Shown in pieces: positions 1-14,300 of a stretch of 64,000 bases of DNA. Source of the stretch: Astropecten irregularis (taxonomy: Eukaryota; Echinodermata; Asteroidea; Paxillosida; Astropectinidae); assembly GCA_963971285.1 (NCBI GenBank), contig OZ020255.1:8328931-8392930 (forward strand), in the 5' to 3' direction. How positions within the stretch are numbered: the first letter of the stretch is position 1; every line of letters starts with the position of its first letter. Below the pieces are notes generated by a model. It did not search any database, was not told the origin of the DNA, and saw only the letters and a list, made by a program, of their open reading frames with translations. The position numbers and the translations under genes were made by a program.

Positions 1-1679
1 TTATGAGTGAAATTTCACAAATTTTGCTTTGGTCCCCCAAAGCAGTTTTTTCAATTTTTGCCCAAAACTGACTTTTTTCAGAAATGCTCGCTATCTTTCT
101 CAAAGGTATCTCTGACTGCCAGGAACCATTTCGAGCAATAGAAAAGCTAATCCACTTGTCTTGGAAGGATTTGGGGGTAAATTAAGACCATTTCTTTATC
201 AGTGAAATTTCACTAATTTTGCTTTGGTCCCCCAAAGCAGTTTTTTCAATTTTTGCCCAAAACTGACTTTTTTCAGAAATGCTCGCTATCTTTCTCAAAG
301 GTATCTATGACTACCAGGAACCATTTCGAGCAATAGAAAAGCTAGTCCACTTGTTTTGGAAGAATTTGGGGGTAAATTTAGACCATTTCTTTATCAGTGA
401 AATTTCACAAATTTTGCTTTGGTCCCCCAAAGCAGTTTTTTCAATTTTTGCCCAAAACTGACTTTTTTCAGAAATGCTCGCTATCTTTCTCAAAGGTATT
501 TTTGACTACCAGGAACCATTACGAGCAATAGAAAAGCTAGTCCACTTTTCTTGGAAGGATTTGGGGGTAAATTGAGACCATTTCTTTATGAGTGAAATTT
601 CACAAATTTTGCTTTGGTCCCCCAAAGCAGTTTTTTCAATTTTTGCCCAAAACTGACTTTTTTCAGAAATGCTCGCTATCTTTCTCAAAGGTATCTCTGA
701 CTACCAGGAACCATTTCGAGCAATAGAAAAGCCAGTGAACTTCTCTTGGAAGGATATTGGGGGTAAATTGAGACCCTTTCTTTATGAGTGAAATTTCACA
801 AATTTTGCTTTGGTCCCCCAAAGCAGTTTTTTCAATTTTTGCCCAAAACTGACTTTTTTCAGAAATGCTCGCTATCTTTCTCAAAGGTATCTATGACTAC
901 CAGGAACCATTTCGAGCAATAGAAAAGCTAGTCCACTTGTTTTGGAAGAATTTGGGGGTAAATTTAGACCATTTCTTTATCAGTGAAATTTCACAAATTT
1001 TGCTTTGGTCCCCCAAAGCAGTTTTTTAAATTTTTGTCCAAAACTGACTTTTTTCAGAAATGCTCGCTATCTTTCTCAAAGGTATCTATGACTACCAGGA
1101 ACCATTTCGAGCAATATAAAAGCTACTCAACTTGTCTTGGAAGGATATTGGGGTAAGTTGACACCATTTCAATTATCAGTGAAATTTCACAAATTTTGCT
1201 TTGGTCCCCCAAAGCAGTTTTTTCAATTTTTGCCCAAAACTGACTTTTTTCAGAAATGCTCGCTATCTTTCTCAAAGGTAGCTATGACTACCAGGAACCA
1301 TTTCGAGCAATAGAAAAGCTAGTCCACTTGTTTTGGAAGGATTTGGGGGTAAATTAAGACCATTTCTTTATCAGTGAAATTTCACAAATTTTGCTTTGGG
1401 TCCCCCAAAGCAGTTTTTTCAATTTTTGCCCAAAACTGACTTTTTTCAGAAATGCTCGTTATCTTTCTCAAAGGTATCTATGACTACCAGGAACCATTTC
1501 GAGCAATAGAAAAGCTAGTCCACTTGTTTTGGAAGGATTTGGGGGTAAATTAAGACCATTTCTTTATCAGTGAAATTTCACAAATTTTGCTTTGGGTCCC
1601 CCAAAGCAGTTTTTTCAATTTTTGCCCAAAACTGACTTTTTTCAGAAATGCTCGTTATCTTTCTCAAAGGTATCTATGA

Positions 1680-4600
1680 CTACCAGGAACCATTTCGAGC
1701 AATAGAAAAGCTAGTCCACATGTCTTGGAAGGATTTGGGGGTTAATTGAGACCATTTCTTTATGAGTGAAATTTCACAAATGTTGCTTTGGTCCCCCAAA
1801 GCAGTTTTTTCAATTTTTGCCCAAAACTGACTTTTTTCAGAAATGCTCGCTATCTTTCTCAAAGGTATCTCTGACTGCCAGGAACCATTTCGAGCAATAG
1901 AAAAGCTAATCCACTTGTCTTGGAAGGATTTGGGGGTAAATTAAGACCATTTCTTTATCAGTGAAATTTCACTAATTTTGCTTTGGTCCCCCAAAGCAGT
2001 TTTTTCAATTTTTGCCCAAAACTGACTTTTTTCAGAAATGCTCGCTATCTTTCTCAAAGGTATCTATGACTACCAGGAACCATTTCGAGCAATAGAAAAG
2101 CTAGTCCACTTGTTTTGGAAGAATTTGGGGGTAAATTTAGACCATTTCTTTATCAGTGAAATTTCACAAATTTTGCTTTGGTCCCCCAAAGCAGTTTTTT
2201 AAATTTTTGTCCAAAACTGACTTTTTTCAGAAATGCTCGCTATCTTTCTCAAAGGTATCTATGACTACCAGGAACCATTTCGAGCAATAGAAAAGCTACT
2301 CAACTTGTCTTGGAAGGATTTTGGGGTAAGTTGACACCATTTCAATTATCAGTGAAATTTCACAAATTTTGCTTTGGTCCCCCAAAGCAGTTTTTTCAAT
2401 TTTTGCCCAAAACTGACTTTTTTCAGAAATGCTCGCTATCTTTCTCAAAGGTATCTCTGACTGCCAGGAACCATTTCGAGCAATAGAAAAGCTAATCCAC
2501 TTGTCTTGGAAGGATTTGGAGGTAAATTAAGACCATTTCTTTATCAGTGAAATTTCACTAATTTTGCTTTGGTCCCCCAAAGCAGTTTTTTCAATTTTTG
2601 CCCAAAACTCACTTTTTTCAGAAATGCTCGTTATCTTTCTCAAAGGTATCTATGACTACCAGGAACCATTTCGAGCAATAGAAAAGCTAGTCCACATGTC
2701 TTGGAAGGATTTGGGGGTTAATTGAGACCATTTCTTTATGAGTGAAATTTCACAAATTTTGCTCTGGTCCCCCAAAGCAGTTTTTTCAATTTTTGCCCAA
2801 AACTGACTTTTTTCAGAAATGCTCGTTATCTTTCTCAACGGTATCTATGACTACCAGGAACCATTTCGAGCAAAAGAAAAGCTAGTCCACATGTCTTGGA
2901 AGGATTTGGGGGTTAATTGAGACCATTTCTTTATGAGTGAAATTTCACAAATTTTGCTCTGGTCCCCCAAGGCAGTTTTTTCAATTTTTGCCCAAAACTG
3001 ACTTTTTTCAGAAATGCTCGCTATCTTTCTCAAAGGTATTTTTGACTACCAGGAACCATTTTTAGCAATATAAAAGCTAGTCCACTTTTCTTGGAAGGAT
3101 TTTGGGGTATATTGACACCATTTCAATTATCAGTGAAATTTCACCAATTTTGCTTTGGTCCCCCAAAGCAGTTTTTTCAATTTTTGCCCAAAACTGACTT
3201 TTTTCAGAAATACTCGCTATCTTTCTCAAAGGTATCTCTGACTACCAGGAACCATTTCGAGCAATAGAAAAGCCAGTGAACTTCTCTTGGAAGGATATTG
3301 GGGTAAGTTGACACCATTTCAATCATCAGTGAAATTTCACAAATTTTGCTTTGGTCCCCCAAAGCAGTTTTTTCAATTTTTGCCCAAAACTGACTTTTTT
3401 CAGAAATGCTCGTTATCTTTCTCAAAGGTATCTATGACTACCAGGAACCATTTCGAGCAATAGAAAAGCTAGTCTACTTGTTTTGGAAGGATTTGGGGGT
3501 AAATTTAGACCATTTCTTTCTCAGTGAAATTTCACAAATTTTGCTTTGGTCCCCCAAAGCAGTTTTTTCAATTTTTGCCCAAAACTGACTTTTTTCAGAA
3601 ATGCTCGTTATCTTTCTCAAAGGTATCTATGACTACCAGGAACCATTTCGAGCAATAGAAAAGCTAGTCCACTTGTTTTGGAAGGATTTGGGGGTAAATT
3701 AAGACCATTTCTTTATCAGTGAAATTTCACTAATTTTGCTTTGGGTCCCCCAAAGCAGTTTTTTCAATTTTTGCCCAAAACTGACTTTTTTCAGAAATGC
3801 TCGTTATCTTTCTCAAAGGTATCTATGACTACCAGGAACTATTTCGAGCAATAGAATAGCTAGTCCACATGTCTTGGAAGGATTTGGGGGTTAATTGAGA
3901 CCATTTCTTTATGAGTGAAATTTCACAAATTTTGCTTTGGTCCCCCAAAGCAGTTTTTTCAATTTTTGCCCAAAACTGACTTTTTTCAGAAATGCTCGCT
4001 ATCTTTCTCAAAGGTATCTCTGACTGCCAGGAACCATTTCGAGCAATAGAAAAGCTAATCCACTTGTCTTGGAAGGATTTGGGGGTAAATTAAGACCATT
4101 TCTTTATCAGTGAAATTTCACTTATTTTGCTTTGGTCCCCCAAAGCAGTTTTTTCAATTTTTGCCCAAAACTGACTTTTTTCAGAAATGCTCGCTATCTT
4201 TCTCAAAGGTATCTATGACTACCAGGAACCATTTCGAGCAATAGAAAAGCTAGTCCACTTGTTTTGGAAGAATTTGGGGGTAAATTTAGACCATTTCTTT
4301 ATCAGTGAAATTTCACAAATTTTGCTTTGGTCCCCCAAAGCAGTTTTTTAAATTTTTGTCCAAAACTGACTTTTTTCAGAAATGCTCGCTATCTTTCTCA
4401 AAGGTATCTATGACTACCAGGAACCATTTCGAGCAATAGAAAAGCTACTCAACTTGTCTTGGAAGGATTTTGGGGTAAGTTGACACCATTTCAATTATCA
4501 GTGAAATTTCACAAATTTTGCTTTGGTCCCCCAAAGCAGTTTTTTCAATTTTTGCCCAAAACTGACTTTTTTCAGAAATGCTCGCTATCTTTCTCAAAGG

Positions 4601-5573
4601 TATCTCTGACTGCCAGGAACCATTTCGAGCAATAGAAAAGCCAATCCACTTGTCTTGGAAGGATTTGGAGGTAAATTAAGACCATTTCTTTATCAGTGAA
4701 ATTTCACTAATTTTGCTTTGGTCCCCCAAAGCAGTTTTTTCAATTTTTGCCCAAAACTCACTTTTTTCAGAAATGCTCGTTATCTTTCTCAAAGGTATCT
4801 ATGACTACCAGGAACCATTTCGAGCAATAGAAAAGCTAGTCCACATGTCTTGGAAGGATTTGGGGGTTAATTGAGACCATTTCTTTATGAGTGAAATTTC
4901 ACAAATTTTGCTCTGGTCCCCCAAAGCAGTTTTTTCAATTTTTGCCCAAAACTGACTTTTTTCAGAAATGCTCGTTATCTTTCTCAAAGGTATCTATGAC
5001 TACCAGGAACCATTTCGAGCAATAGAAAAGCTAGTCCACATGTCTTGGAAGGATTTGGGGGTTAATTGAGACCATTTCTTTATGAGTGAAATTTCACAAA
5101 TTTTGCTCTGGTCCCCCAAGGCAGTTTTTTCAATTTTTGCCCAAAACTGACTTTTTTCAGAAATGCTCGCTATCTTTCTCAAAGGTATTTTTGACTACCA
5201 GGAACCATTTTTAGCAATATAAAAGCTAGTCCACTTTTCTTGGAAGGATTTTGGGGTATATTGACACCATTTCAATTATCAGTGAAATTTCACCAATTTT
5301 GCTTTGGTCCCCCAAAGCAGTTTTTTCAATTTTTGCCCAAAACTGACTTTTTTCAGAAATACTCGCTATCTTTCTCAAAGGTATCTCTGACTACCAGGAA
5401 CCATTTCGAGCAATAGAAAAGCCAGTGAACTTCTCTTGGAAGGATATTGGGGTAAGTTGACACCATTTCAATCATCAGTGAAATTTCACAAATTTTGCTT
5501 TGGTCCCCCAAAGCAGTTTTTTCAATTTTTGCCCAAAACTGACTTTTTTCAGAAATGCTCGCTATCTTTCTCA
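1680..5573. repeat. 11-monomer higher-order repeat, two copies (2149 bp period)
   Basis: Monomer types recur at a fixed offset of 2149 bp: 1680 to 3829, 2656 to 4805, 2851 to 5000 and 3204 to 5353. The first nine monomers of each 11-mer match type for type; the last two differ between copies. This shows block-wise amplification above the 195-bp level. Confidence 0.85.
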
Positions 5574-8500
5574 AAGGTATTTTTAACTACCAGGAACCAT
5601 TACGAGCAATAGAAAAGCTAGTCCACTTTTCTTGGAAGGATTTGGGGGTAAATTGAGACCATTTCTTTATGAGTGAAATTTCACAAATTTTGCTTTGGTC
5701 CCCCAAAGCATTTTTTTCAATTTTTGCCCAAAACTGACTTTTTTCAGAAATGCTCGCTATCTTTCTCAAAGGTATCTCTGACTACCAGGAACCATTTCGA
5801 GCAATAGAAAACCCAGTGAACTTCTCTTGGAAGGATATTGGGGGTAAATTGAGACCCTTTCTTTATGAGTGAAATTTCACAAATTTTGCTTTGGTCCCCC
5901 AAAGCAGTTTTTTCAATTTTTGCCCAAAACTGACTTTTTTCAGAAATGCTCGCTATCTTTCTCAAAGGTATCTATGACTACCAGGAACCATTTCGAGCAA
6001 TAGAAAAGCTAGTCCACTTGTTTTGGAAGAATTTGGGGGTAAATTTAGACCATTTCTTTATCAGTGAAATTTCACAAATTTTGCTTTGGTCCCCCATAGC
6101 AGTTTTTTAAATTTTTGTCCAAAACTGACTTTTTTCAGAAATGCTCGCTATCTTTCTCAAAGGTATCTATGACTACCAGGAACCATTTCGAGCAATAGAA
6201 AAGCTAGTCCACTTGTTTTGGAAGAATTTGGGGGTAAATTTAGACCATATCTTTATCAGTGAAATTTCACAAATTTTGCTTTGGTCCCCCATAGCAGTTT
6301 TTTTAATTTTTGTCCAAAACTGACTTTTTTCAGAAATGCTCGCTATCTTTCTCAAAGGTATCTATGACTACCAGGAACCATTTCGAGCAATAGAAAAGCT
6401 ACTCAACTTGTCTTGGAAGGATATTGGGGTAAGTTGACACCATTTCAATTATCAGTGAAATTTCACAAATTTTGCTTTGGTCCCCCAAAGCAGTTTTTTC
6501 AATTTTTGCCCAAAACTGACTTTTTTCAGAAATGCTCGCTATCTTTCTCAAAGGTATCTCTGACTGCCAGGAACCATTTCGAGCAATAGAAAAGCTAATC
6601 CACTTGTCTTGGAAGGATTTGGGGGTAAATTAAGACCATTTCTTTATCAGTGAAATTTCACTAATTTTGCTTTGGTCCCCAAAAGCAGTTTTTTCAATTT
6701 TTGCCCAAAACTGACTTTTTTCAGAGATGCTCGCTATCTTTCTCAAAGGTATCTATGACTACCAGGAACCATTTTGAGCAATAGAAAAGCTAGTCCACTT
6801 TTCTTGGAAGGATTTGGGAAAAAAATTGAGACCATTTCTTTATGAGTGAAATTTCACAAATTTTGCTTTGGTTCCCCCAAAGCAGTTTTTTCAATTTTTG
6901 CCCAAAACTGACTTTTTTCAGAAATGCTCGCTATCTTTCTCAAAGGTATCTCTGACTACCAGGAACCATTTCGAGCAATAGAAAAGCCAGTGAACTTCTC
7001 TTGGAAGGATATTGGGGTAAGTTGACACCATTTCAATCATCAGTGAAATTTCACCAATTTTGCTTTGGTCCCCCAAAGCAGTTTTTTCAATTTTTGCCCA
7101 AAACTGACTTTTTTCAGAAATGCTCGCTATCTTTCTCAAAGGTATTTTTGACTACCAGGAACCATTTTTAGCAATATAAAAGCTAGTCCACTTTTCTTGG
7201 AAGGATTTTGGGGTATATTGACACCATTTCAATTATCAGTGAAATTTCACCAATTTTGCTTTGGTCCCCCAAAGCAGTTTTTTCAATTTTTGCCCAAAAC
7301 TGACTTTTTTCAGAAATACTCGCTATCTTTCTCAAAGGTATCTCTGACTACCAGGAACCATTTCGAGCAATAGAACAGCCAGTGAACTTCTCTTGGAAGG
7401 ATATTGGGGTAAGTTGACACCATTTCAATCATCAGTGAAATTTCACCAATTTTGCTTTGGTCCCCCAAAGCAGTTTTTTCAATTTTTGCCCAAAACTGAC
7501 TTTTTTCAGAAATGCTCGCTATCTTTCTCAAAGGTATTTTTGACTACCAGGAACCATTACGAGCAATAGAAAAGCTAGTCCACTTTTCTTGGAAGGATTT
7601 GGGGGTAAATTGAGACCATTTCTTTATGAGTGAAATTTCACAAATTTTGCTTTGGTCCCCCAAAGCAGTTTTTTCAATTTTTGCCCAAAACTGACTTTTT
7701 TCAAAAATGCTCGCTATCTTTCTCAAAGGTATCTCTGACTACCAGGAACCATTTCGAGCAATAGAAAAGCCAGTGAACTTCTCTTGGAAGGATATTGGGG
7801 GTAAATTGAGACCCTTTCTTTATGAGTGAAATTTCACAAATTTTGCTTTGGTCCCCCAAAGCAGTTTTTTCAATTTTTGCCCAAAACTGACTTTTTCCAG
7901 AAATGCTCGCTATCTTTCTCAAAGGTATCTATGACTACCAGGAACCATTTCGAGCAATAGAAAAGCTAGTCCACTTGTTTTGGAAGAATTTGGGGGTAAA
8001 TTTAGACCATTTCTTTATCAGTGAAATTTCACAAATTTTCATAGCAGTTTTTTAAATTTTTGTCCAAAACTGACTTTTTTCAGAAATGCTCGCTATCTTT
8101 CTCAAAGGTATCTATGACTACCAGGAACCATTTCGAGCAATAGAAAAGCTACTCAACTTGTCTTGGAAGGATATTGGGGTAAGTTGACACCATTTCAATT
8201 ATCAGTGAAATTTCACAAATTTTGCTTTGGTCCCCCAAAGCAGTTTTTTCAATTTTTGCCCAAAACTGACTTTTTTCAGAAATGCTCGCTATCTTTCTCA
8301 AAGGTATCTCTGACTGCCAGGAACCATTTCGAGCAATAGAAAAGCTAATCCACTTGTCTTGGAAGGATTTGGGGGTAAATTAAGACCATTTCTTTATCAG
8401 TGAAATTTCACTAATTTTGCTTTGGTCCCCCAAAGCGGTTTTTTCAATTTTTGCCCAAAACTGACTTTTTTCAGAGATGCTCGCTATCTTTCTCAAAGGT

Positions 8501-10220
8501 ATCTATGACTACCAGGAACCATTTTGAGCAATAGAAAAGCTAGTCCACTTTTCTTGGAAGGATTTGGGAGAAAATTGAGACCATTTCTTTATGAGTGAAA
8601 TTTCACAAATTTTGCTTTGGTTCCCCCAAAGCAGTTTTTTCAATTTTTGCCCAAAACTGACTTTTTTCAGAAATGCTCGCTATCTTTCTCAAAGGTATCT
8701 CTGACCACCAGGAACCATTTCGAGCAATAGAAAAGCCAGTGAACTTCTCTTGGAAGGATATTGGGGTAAGTTGACACCATTTCAATCATCAGTGAAATTT
8801 CACCAATTTTGCTTTGGTCCCCCAAAGCAGTTTTTTCAATTTTTGCCCAAAACTGACTTTTTTCAGAAATGCTCGCTATCTTTCTCAAAGGTATTTTTGA
8901 CTACCAGGAACCATTACGAGCAATAGAAAAGCTAGTCCACTTTTCTTGGAAGGATTTGGGGGTAAATTGAGACCATTTCTTTATGAGTGAAATTTCACAA
9001 ATTTTGCTTTGGTCCCCCAAAGCAGTTTTTTCAATTTTTGCCCAAAACTGATTTTTTTCAGAAATGCTCGTTATCTTTCTCAAAGGTATCTATGACTACC
9101 AGGAACCATTTCGAGCAATAGAAAAGCTAGTCCACATGTCTTGGAAGGATTTGGGGGTTAATTGAGACAATTTCTTTATGAGTGAAATTTCACAAATTTT
9201 GCTTTGGTCCCCCAAAGCAGTTTTTTCAATTTTTGCCCAAAACTGACTTTTTTCAGAAATGCTCGCTATCTTTCTCAAAGGTATCTCTGACTGCCAGGAA
9301 GCATTTCGAGTAATAGAAAAGCTAATCCACTTGTCTTGGAAGGATTTGGGGGTAAATTAAGACCATTTCTTTATCAGTGAAATTTCACTAATTTTGCTTT
9401 GGTCCCCCGAAGCAGTTTTTTCAATTTTTGCCCAAAACTGACTTTTTTCAGAAATGCTCGTTATCTTTCTCAAAGGTATCTATGACTACCAGGAACCATT
9501 TCGAGCAATAGAAAAGCTAGTCCACATGTCTTGGAAGGATTTGGGGGTTAATTGAGTCCATTTCTTTATGAGTGAAATTTCACAAATTTTGCTTTGGTCC
9601 CCCAAAGCAGTTTTTTCAATTTTTGCCCAAAAATAACTTTTTTCAGAAATGCTCGCTATCTTTCTCAAAGGTATCTCTGACTACCAGGAACCATTTCGAG
9701 CAATAGAAAAGCCAGTGAACTTCTCTTGGAAGGATATTGGGGTAAGTTGACACCATTTCAATCATCAGTGAAATTTCACCAATTTTGCTTTGGTCCCCCA
9801 AAGCAGTTTTTTCAATTTTTGCCCAAAACTGACTTTTTTCAGAAATGCTCGCTATCTTTCTCAAAGGTATTTTTGACTACCAGGAACCATTACGAGCAAT
9901 AGAAAAGCTAGTAAACTTTTCTTGGAAGGATTTGGGGGTAAATTGAGACCCTTTCTTTATGAGTGAAATTTCACAAATTTTGCTTTGGTCCCCCAAAGCA
10001 GTTTTTTCAATTTTTGCCCAAAACTGACTTTTTTCAGAAATGCTCGCTATCTTTCTCAAAGGTATCTCTGACTTCCAGGAACCATTTCGAGCAATAGAAA
10101 AGCCAGTGAACTTCTCTTGGAAGGATATTTGGGTAAGTTGACACCATTTCAATCATCAGTGAAATTTCACCAATTTTGCTTTGATCCCCCAAAGCAGTTT
10201 TTTCAATTTTTGCCCAAAAC

Positions 10221-10529
10221 CAGGCGCGGTTCTAGAGCCAACATTTTTGGGGGGCTAGAAGAGCCATTATTTTTGGGGGGGCTAGAAGACCCAATATTTT
10301 GGGTTCTTCTAACACTCGCTCCTGCTATGTCTTATTAGGGGTCGAAAAACATGCACATTATAGCCCACACACCGCGTTTTTAATGTAATTGGCGCTTAAT
10401 AACAGAAAAAATCCAGTATCTTCAAGAATTTTTTTTTCACTTACATTTTTTTTGGGGGGGCTAGACAACATTTTGGGTGGGCTACAGCCCCCCCTAGCCC
10501 CCCCCCCCCCCCCCGTAGAACCGCGCCTG
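10221..10529. mobile_element. hAT-type miniature element (MITE) inside the satellite
   Basis: This 309-bp insertion begins CAGGCGCGGTTCTA and ends with the exact reverse complement TAGAACCGCGCCTG. It is flanked by perfect 8-bp direct repeats CCCAAAAC at 10213-10220 and 10530-10537, where the intact monomer has only one copy. An 8-bp duplication and CAG-starting ends fit the hAT superfamily. The inside is G/C-tract rich ('GGGGGGGCTAGA', a run of C) and has no transposase. The open frames crossing it are accidental. Confidence 0.93.
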
Positions 10530-11364
10530 CCCAAAACTGACTTTTTTCGAAATGCTCGCTATCTTTCTCAAAGGTATCTATGACTACCAGGAACCATTAC
10601 GAGCAATAGAAAAGCTAGTCAACTTTTCTTGGAAGAATTTGGGGGTAAATTTAGACCATTTCTTTATCAGTGAAATTTTACAAATTTTGCTTTGGTCCCC
10701 CAAAGCAGTTTTTTCAATTTTTGCCCAAAACTGACTTTTTTCAGAAATGCTCGCTATCTTTCTCAAAGGTATCTATGACTACCAGGAACCATTTCGAGCA
10801 ATAGAAAAGCTAGTCCACTTGTTTTGGAAGAATTTGGGGGTAAATTTAGACCATTTCTTTATCAGTGAAATTTCACAAATTTTGCTTTGGTCCCCCAAAG
10901 CAGTTTTTTAAATTTTTGTCCAAAACTGACTTTTTTCAGAAATGCTCGCTATCTTTCTCAAAGGTATCTATGACTACCAGGAACCATTTCGAGCAATATA
11001 AAAGCTACTCAACTTGTCTTGGAAGGATATTGGGGTAAGTTGACACCATTTCAATTATCAGTGAAATTTCACAAATTTTGCTTTGGTCCCCCAAAGCAGT
11101 TTTTTCAATTTTTGCCCAAAACTGACTTTTTTCAGAAATGCTCGTTATCTTTCTCAAAGGTATCCATGACTACCAGGAACCATTTCGAGCAATAGAAAAG
11201 CTAGTCCACTTGTTTTGGAAGGATTCGGGGGTAAATTAAGACCATTTCTTTATCAGTGAAATTTCACTAATTTTGCTTTGGTCCCCCAAAGCAGTTTTTT
11301 CAATTTTTGCCCAAAACTGACTTTTTTCAGAAATGCTCGTTATCTTTCTCAAAGGTATCTATGA

Positions 11365-14300
11365 CTACCAGGAACCATTTCGAGCAATAGAAAAGCTAGT
11401 CCACATGTCTTGGAAGGATTTGGGGGTTAATTGAGACCATTTCTTTATGAGTGAAATTTCACAAATTTTGCTTTGGTCCCCCAAAGCAGTTTTTTCAATT
11501 TTTGCCCAAAACTGACTTTTTTCAGAAATGCTCGCTATCTTTCTCAAAGGTATTTTTGACTACCAGGAACCATTTTTAGCAATATAAAAGCTAGTCCACT
11601 TTTCTTGGAAGGATTTTGGGGTATATTGACACCATTTCAATTATCAGTGAAATTTCACCAATTTTGCTTTGGTCCCCCAAAGCAGTTTTTTCAATTTTTG
11701 CCCAAAACTGACTTTTTTCAGAAATACTCGCTATCTTTCTCAAAGGTATCTCTGACTACCAGGAACCATTTCGAGCAATAGAAAAGCCAGTGAACTTCTC
11801 TTGGAAGGATATTGGGGTAAGTTGACACCATTTCAATCATCAGTGAAATTTCACCAATTTTGCTTTGGTCCCCCAAAGCAGTTTTTTCAATTTTTGCCCA
11901 AAACTGACTTTTTTCAGAAATGCTCGCTATCTTTCTCAAAGGTATTTTTGACTACCAGGAACCATTACGAGCAATAGAAAAGCTAGTCCACTTTTCTTGG
12001 AAGGATTTGGGGGTAAATTGAGACCATTTCTTTATGAGTGAAATTTCACAAATTTTGCTTTGGTCCCCCAAAGCAGTTTTTTCAATTTTTGCCCAAAACT
12101 GACTTTTTTCAGAAATGCTCGCTATCTTTCTCAAAGGTATCTATGACTACCAGGAACCATTTCGAGCAATAGAAAAGCCAGTGAACTTCTCTTGGAAGGA
12201 TATTGGGGGTAAATTGAGACCCCTTCTTTATGAGTGAAATTTCACAAATTTTGCTTTGGTCCCCCAAAGCAGTTTTTTAAATTTTTGTCCAAAACTGACT
12301 TTTTTCAGAAATGCTCGCTATCTTTCTCAAAGGTATCTATGACTACCAGGAACCATTTCGAGCAATAAGCTAGTCCACTTGTTTTGGAAGGATTTGGGGG
12401 TAAATTAAGACCATTTCTTTATCAGTGAAATTTCACTAATTTTGCTTTGGTCCCCCAAAGCAGTTTTTTCAATTTTTGCCCAAAACTGACTTTTTTCAGA
12501 AATGCTCGTTATCTTTCTCAAAGGTATCTATGACTACCAGGAACCATTTCGAGCAATAGAAAAGCTAGTCCACATGTCTTGGAAGGATTTGGGGGTTAAT
12601 TGAGACCATTTCTTTATGAGTGAAATTTCACAAATTTTGCTTTGGTCCCCAAAAGCAGTTTTTTCAATTTTTGCCCAAAACTGACTTTTTTCAGAAATGC
12701 TCGCTATCTTTCTCAAAGGTATTTTTGACTACCAGGAACCATTTTTAGCAATATAAAAGCTAGTCCACTTTTCTTGGAAGGATTTTGGGGTATATTGACA
12801 CCATTTCAATTATCAGTGAAATTTCACCAATTTTGCTTTGGTCCCCCAAAGCAGTTTTTTCAATTTTTGCCCAAAACTGACTTTTTTCAGAAATACTCGC
12901 TATCTTTCTCAAAGGTATCTCTGACTACCAGGAACCATTTCGAGCAATAGAAAAGCCAGTGAACTTCTCTTGGAAGGATATTGGGGTAAGTTGACACCAT
13001 TTCAATCATCAGTGAAATTTCACCAATTTTGCTTTGGTCCCCCAAAGCAGTTTTTTCAATTTTTGCCCAAAACTGACTTTTTTCAGAAATGCTCGCTATC
13101 TTTCTCAAAGGTATTTTTGACTACCAGGAACCATTACGAGCAATAGAAAAGCTAGTCCACTTTTCTTGGAAGGATTTGGGGGTAAATTGAGACCATTTCT
13201 TTATGAGTGAAATTTCACAAATTTTGCTTTGGTCCCCCAAAGCAGTTTTTTCAATTTTTGCCCAAAACTGACTTTTTTCAGAAATGCTCGCTATCTTTCT
13301 CAAAGGTATCTCTGACTACCAGGAACCATTTCGAGCAATAGAAAAGCCAGTGAACTTCTCTTGGAAGGATATTGGGGGTAAATTGAGACCCTTTCTTTAT
13401 GAGTGAAATTTCACAAATTTTGCTTTGGTCCCCCAAAGCAGTTTTTTAAATTTTTGTCCAAAACTGACTTTTTTCAGAAATGCTCGCTATCTTTCTCAAA
13501 GGTATCTATGACTACCAGGAACCATTTCGAGCAATAGAAAAGCTACTCAACTTGTCTTGGAAGGATATTGGGGTAAGTTGACACCATTTCAATTATCAGT
13601 GAAATTTCACAAATTTTGCTTTGGTCCCCCAAAGCAGTTTTTTCAATTTTTGCCCAAAACTGACTTTTTTCAGAAATGCTCGCTATCTTTCTCAAAGGTA
13701 TCTCTGACTGCCAGGAACCATTTCGAGCAATAGAAAAGCTAATCCACTTGTCTTGGAAGGATTTGGGAGTAAATTAAGACCATTTCTTTATCAGTGAAAT
13801 TTCACTAATTTTGCTTTGGTCCCCCAAAGCAGTTTTTTCAATTTTTGCCCAAAACTGACTTTTTTCAGAAATGCTCGTTATCTTTCTCAAAGGTATCTAT
13901 GACTACCAGGAACCATTTCGAGCAATAGAAAAGCTAGTCCACATGTCTTGGAAGGATTTGGGGGTTAATTGAGACCATTTCTTTATGAGTGAAATTTCAC
14001 AAATTTTGCTTTGGTCCCCCAAAGCAGTTTTTTCAATTTTTGCCCAAAACTGACTTTTTTCAGAAATGCTCGCTATCTTTCTCAAAGGTATTTTTGACTA
14101 CCAGGAACCATTTTTAGCAATATAAAAGCTAGTCCACTTTTCTTGGAAGGATTTTGGGGTATATTGACACCATTTCAATTATCAGTGAAATTTCACCAAT
14201 TTTGCTTTGGTCCCCCAAAGCAGTTTTTTCAATTTTTGCCCAAAACTGACTTTTTTCAGAAATACTCGCTATCTTTCTCAAAGGTATCTCTGACTACCAG

